Source of the DNA: Runella defluvii | GTDB lineage: Bacteria; Bacteroidota; Bacteroidia; Cytophagales; Spirosomataceae | Reading direction: 5' to 3' | DNA: 64,000 nt | Assembly (NCBI RefSeq): GCF_014195535.1 | Contig: NZ_JACIBY010000011.1 | Span: forward strand, 1 to 64,000 | In this document: in pieces, positions 60,928 to 64,000 of the stretch | Numbering within the stretch: the first letter of the stretch is position 1 | How the letters are laid out: each line of letters starts with the position of its first letter | The notes under the pieces: model-generated | Seen by the model: only the letters and a program-made list of their open reading frames with translations | Told to the model about the DNA's origin: nothing | Database searches by the model: none | Program-made: the position numbers and the translations under genes

Positions 60928-62079
60928 ATGTCGAGTCCCATTTTTATTCATACACAAGCGGAGTTTGAGCGTGTCGTTGAACGATTGAACCACTTCCCAG
61001 CCATAGCGATTGATACTGAATTTGATAACAATCATTATGCCTATGGCTTTACCCTTTGTTTGTTTCAAGTAGCTACCTCCGATGCGTGTTATTTGATTGA
61101 CCCCTTTGAGGTAAAAGACTTGTCGGCGCTATGGCGCGTGATTGAAAACCCAGCGGTCGAAAAAGTAATCCACGACAGTGGCGAGGATTTTCGTCTGCTT
61201 TATCTTCACGGATGCTCCCCCCGCAATATCTTCGATACCAGTGTGGCCACGAAGCTGCTTTGTTTTGAAAAAATTGGTTTAGCAAGTGTGTTGGGTGAAG
61301 TACTGGGTATTGAGTCGAGTAAGAAGAAGCAGCAGAGCAATTGGCTGAAACGCCCGCTCTCCGATATGCAGCTTGACTACGCGGCCAATGATGTCATTTA
61401 TCTCCTTGAACTTCGTGACAAATTAACGGAACGCCTTCAGCAGCAAGGACGCTGGGAATGGTTTCAACAAAGTATGGCGTTTTTGGAAAACAAAAGCTAC
61501 GTTCCCAAAACACGCAATACGTTTTTGAGCCCCAAAGAACAGCGCGATTTCAGCCCGTTTGACCAACATATTTTAAGTGAATTGTATCGTTTTCGTGATG
61601 AACAAGCGCGTCGTTTTGGCAAGCCAACTTACCAAATACTGACCGATGCCCAAGTACACGAAATTCTCATTGACCCAACAACGCTCAACAACTGGCTACA
61701 GTTAAAAGGCGTAAATCCACGTATGCAAACTCCTTGGGCAGTGGATCAACTCAAACAAGTCATTCACCAAGCAAAAGCCGAGGGAACGAAGCGCCAACTT
61801 TTGCACGAACGGGTGAAGCCATCTCCGCAAGAATTTGCCGAAATGCAGCAACGCGCTGCCCGAAGCAACGCCCTGCGTGAAGGAACCTTTCTACCAATGA
61901 AGCGTTGGATTGAAGAAAAATACGGATCGCTTTTTGTCCCGTACATTCTCAGCAATGAGGTCATTAGTACCCTTATTGGGGGAGAATTAAAACTGACCGA
62001 CATTGGCCCGTCGTTTCAGCAAGCCATCATCCGCGAGGCTGCTTCGGCACTTGCTATTGATATTTCGGCTTTTGGCTAA
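60928..62079 (+). CDS. rnd: ribonuclease D
   Basis: A 383-residue 3'-5' exoribonuclease of the DEDDy family that trims tRNA and other stable RNA ends. The acidic motifs are IDTEFD (about 28-33), HDSGEDFRLL (about 81-90) and DYAANDVIYLLEL (about 149-161, with the Tyr). An HRDC domain follows (about 208-290). TAATTTTG at 60916-60923 lies 4 bases before the ATG, so the mRNA may have almost no leader. It diverges from clpB. Confidence 0.93.
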   Translation: MSSPIFIHTQAEFERVVERLNHFPAIAIDTEFDNNHYAYGFTLCLFQVATSDACYLIDPFEVKDLSALWRVIENPAVEKVIHDSGEDFRLLYLHGCSPRNIFDTSVATKLLCFEKIGLASVLGEVLGIESSKKKQQSNWLKRPLSDMQLDYAANDVIYLLELRDKLTERLQQQGRWEWFQQSMAFLENKSYVPKTRNTFLSPKEQRDFSPFDQHILSELYRFRDEQARRFGKPTYQILTDAQVHEILIDPTTLNNWLQLKGVNPRMQTPWAVDQLKQVIHQAKAEGTKRQLLHERVKPSPQEFAEMQQRAARSNALREGTFLPMKRWIEEKYGSLFVPYILSNEVISTLIGGELKLTDIGPSFQQAIIREAASALAIDISAFG

Positions 62080-62106
62080 CAGCCTGTCTCCCTAACCACG
62101 TCTAAT

Positions 62107-62892
62107 ATGCTCAAGCGATACTTATTCTGGATTATTGGGGGACTGGCCGCTGGCCTTATCAGTTATTTTGTCTTGTTTCCGCAGGTTTGGTATTGCCAAT
62201 GGGTCGGTTTTTCTGATTTTAAAGCGCTCAATACTCACTTTTACGTCAGCCCCAAATCCTCTCCCAAACACCACCAATACGCCCAAAAAGTAGTGGCTGA
62301 GGCAGAAAAACGAATCCAAAGCTTTTGGGGTAGCCGACAAGGAAAGCCGACAATCATTGTTTGCTACGATCCGCACGAATATGCAAAATATTGCCACAGC
62401 GACGAAGGAGCGGGCTGTAGCATCGGAACACCGTGGGGCGCTTCTTACGTGGTGCTCAATTTGGACGGTATCAATACCGACGTCATCGCCCACGAAATGT
62501 GTCACGATGAACTTTTCACGCGGCTCGGTTGGTGGAAAACCACCCAACAAATTCCGCAGTGGTTCAACGAAGGGCTTGCTTTGATGGTTGATTATCGTTT
62601 TGTAGAAAACAAACCTCCCGCCCAGCGCTACATAGATTACAAAGATGAATGTGATTACATTTCGAGCGGTGGACAAGTAACCCTCGCGCTTACCGAGATT
62701 AGCTCAATGCGCGGATTTTTTACGGGTCCCGAAGGCCGTGTTATGTTGGCTTACATGACTTCGGGAATGGAAGTATCTCGTTGGCTAGCTGCCGCAGGAC
62801 AACCTGCCATCCCCGTTCTGGTCAAGCATCTTCGTGAAGGACGCGACTTTCAAGACGTTTACCAGCAGTTAGAAGCTAAAAAACAACCGTAG
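62107..62892 (+). CDS. membrane-anchored zinc-peptidase-like protein
   Basis: A 261-residue protein with an N-terminal membrane anchor (about 6-24) and a domain with HEMCH (129-133) and downstream Glu155 in FNEGLA, the HExxH-plus-Glu pattern of gluzincin peptidases. The spacing of about 22 residues between the motifs is compatible with peptidase-MA-like families. Cys30, Cys86, Cys97, Cys104 and Cys132 are unusual for a small exported domain and may form disulfides. I do not recognise a closer family. It starts 28 bases after rnd and probably shares its transcript. Confidence 0.7.
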   Translation: MLKRYLFWIIGGLAAGLISYFVLFPQVWYCQWVGFSDFKALNTHFYVSPKSSPKHHQYAQKVVAEAEKRIQSFWGSRQGKPTIIVCYDPHEYAKYCHSDEGAGCSIGTPWGASYVVLNLDGINTDVIAHEMCHDELFTRLGWWKTTQQIPQWFNEGLALMVDYRFVENKPPAQRYIDYKDECDYISSGGQVTLALTEISSMRGFFTGPEGRVMLAYMTSGMEVSRWLAAAGQPAIPVLVKHLREGRDFQDVYQQLEAKKQP

Positions 62893-62898
62893 CCCGTT

Positions 62899-64000
62899 TT
62901 ATGGGTTCATTTTCAGCTTCAAAAACTCAGCTGTGTAGTTATTTTCTAGCGCCAACATACTCTCGGGCGTACCCGCAAACGTGATGTAGCCGCCCTTATC
63001 GCCCCCTTCAGGCCCCAAATCAATAATCCAATCGGCCGATTTTATCACTTCGACGTTGTGTTCAATGACAATCACCGTATCTCCCTGATTAACCAGCGCA
63101 TTGATGGATTTTAACAATTTTTGAATATCGTGAAAATGGAGTCCCGTGGTTGGCTCGTCAAAAATAAACAACGAACGCCCTTGATTAGGGTTCGATTTAC
63201 TCAAGAAGAACGCCAGTTTGACCCGTTGGGCTTCGCCTCCTGATAAGGTATTGGACGATTGTCCCAGCTTGATGTATCCCAGCCCCACATCTTTCAACGG
63301 TTGAAGGCGCTCAGCCAATTTAGGCTCTTCTTGCTGGAAGAAATCGATGGCTTCGTCAATCGTCATGTTTAAAATATCCGAAATATCGGCCGAGTTTCCA
63401 TCGGGGCGTTGATAACGGACATCGAGTACTTCTTGTTTGAAACGCTTTCCGCCGCAGCCTTCACATTTGAGGTAAATATCAGCCATGAACTGCATTTCAA
63501 TTTTCACTTGACCTTCTCCTTGGCACGTTTCACAGCGCCCGCCTTCGACGTTGAAGGAAAAATGAGAAGGTTTATATCCTCTGGCTTTGGCCAGAGGCAC
63601 ATCGCTCATCATTTGGCGAATGTAATCATAGGCTTTGATGTACGTAACGGGATTAGAACGAGACGATTTCCCGATGGGATTTTGGTCCACCATTTCTAGG
63701 TTGTCGATGCGCTCAACGCTTCCCGTCAAATTGGCGTATTTGCCCGCATCTTCGTTGTACTCACCTTTTACGCGAGCCAAGGCGGGGAATAAAATCTTCC
63801 GAATCAGTGTCGATTTTCCTGAACCCGACACCCCTGTCACCACCGTAAGCGTTCCCAACGGAAATTTCACGTCCACGTCTTTCAGGTTATTTTCTTTGGC
63901 ACCCGTCAACTCTAGCCAATGTGTCGCTTTCCGACGGAAGGTGGGGACGGGTACTTGGTCGCGGCCCGTGAGGAAGTCGATGGTGTGGGATACAACCCCA
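62899..64000 (-). CDS. uvrA: excinuclease ABC subunit A (UvrA), C-terminal part, partial
   Basis: This is the 3' portion of uvrA; the coding frame is open to the window edge, where the upstream residues HTIDFLTGRDQVPVPTFRRK can be read beyond the internal Met at 63909. UvrA finds damaged DNA for nucleotide-excision repair. The second ATPase module is present: Walker A GVSGSGKST, the zinc module CETCQGEGQVKIEMQF then CEGCGGK, signature LSGGEAQRVKLA and Walker B LFIFDEPTTGL. The N-terminal ATPase half lies outside the window. Confidence 0.96.
   Translation of the reverse strand, partial: GVVSHTIDFLTGRDQVPVPTFRRKATHWLELTGAKENNLKDVDVKFPLGTLTVVTGVSGSGKSTLIRKILFPALARVKGEYNEDAGKYANLTGSVERIDNLEMVDQNPIGKSSRSNPVTYIKAYDYIRQMMSDVPLAKARGYKPSHFSFNVEGGRCETCQGEGQVKIEMQFMADIYLKCEGCGGKRFKQEVLDVRYQRPDGNSADISDILNMTIDEAIDFFQQEEPKLAERLQPLKDVGLGYIKLGQSSNTLSGGEAQRVKLAFFLSKSNPNQGRSLFIFDEPTTGLHFHDIQKLLKSINALVNQGDTVIVIEHNVEVIKSADWIIDLGPEGGDKGGYITFAGTPESMLALENNYTAEFLKLKMNP

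Overview
The window looks like chromosomal DNA of a Bacteroidota bacterium of the order Cytophagales, with a Runella- or Emticicia-like flavour; the genus is my impression and is not proven. Supporting signs are three SusC/SusD pairs, the compound operon exbB-exbD-exbD-tonB-PstS-like-TPR, a MoxR/DUF4350/DUF4129 cluster, a bifunctional DAHP synthase/chorismate mutase, promoter elements of the TAnnTTTG type, and scarce Shine-Dalgarno sequences. I see no rRNA, tRNA, CRISPR array or prophage.

Layout. 1-3.1 kb: a REP-associated tyrosine transposase, a ComEC-like metallo-beta-lactamase-fold protein whose 5' end runs through REP-like repeats, and a CPBP membrane protease. 3.1-4.9 kb: a small heat-shock protein behind paired dyads, then proB. 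4.9-12.2 kb: a minus-strand block of exported hydrolases (purple acid phosphatase-like, GDPD-esterase fusion, PhoPQ-related, GDPD, ceramidase-like) containing a FecR-N-like mini-protein. 12.5-28 kb: three tandem SusC/SusD transport pairs, each ended by its own terminator, then an ECF sigma factor without an adjacent anti-sigma gene. Together 4.9-29 kb reads as a nutrient-scavenging locus aimed at phosphoesters or lipids rather than glycans (inference).

29.2-33.7 kb: two paralogous exported proteins, each a beta-propeller followed by a helical domain of unknown function. 33.8-39.8 kb: the energy-transducing TonB operon that would power the SusC receptors. 40.2-42.6 kb: a Gfo/Idh/MocA oxidoreductase and a probable metal-homeostasis pair behind a Fur/Zur-like operator. 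42.7-48 kb: MoxR cluster, cytochrome c, MFS transporter, recX. 48.1-51.2 kb: a toxin-antitoxin pair, argH, and a GxxExxY gene bounded by 27-bp inverted repeats, with a degenerate copy and an empty copy nearby, so it looks like a small mobile cassette. 51.2-64 kb: M1 peptidase, DAHP synthase/chorismate mutase, proline dehydrogenase, lspA with an acidic tail, an Rpn-type nuclease, clpB, RNase D, a membrane-anchored zinc-peptidase-like protein, and the 3' part of uvrA, which runs off the window.

The most notable items are the GxxExxY cassette with its remnants, the shared dyad upstream of hsp20 and clpB, the paralogous propeller proteins, the lipid/phosphoester scavenging locus with split regulators, and the metal-homeostasis pair. 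Many long antisense open frames lie over real genes and were ignored.
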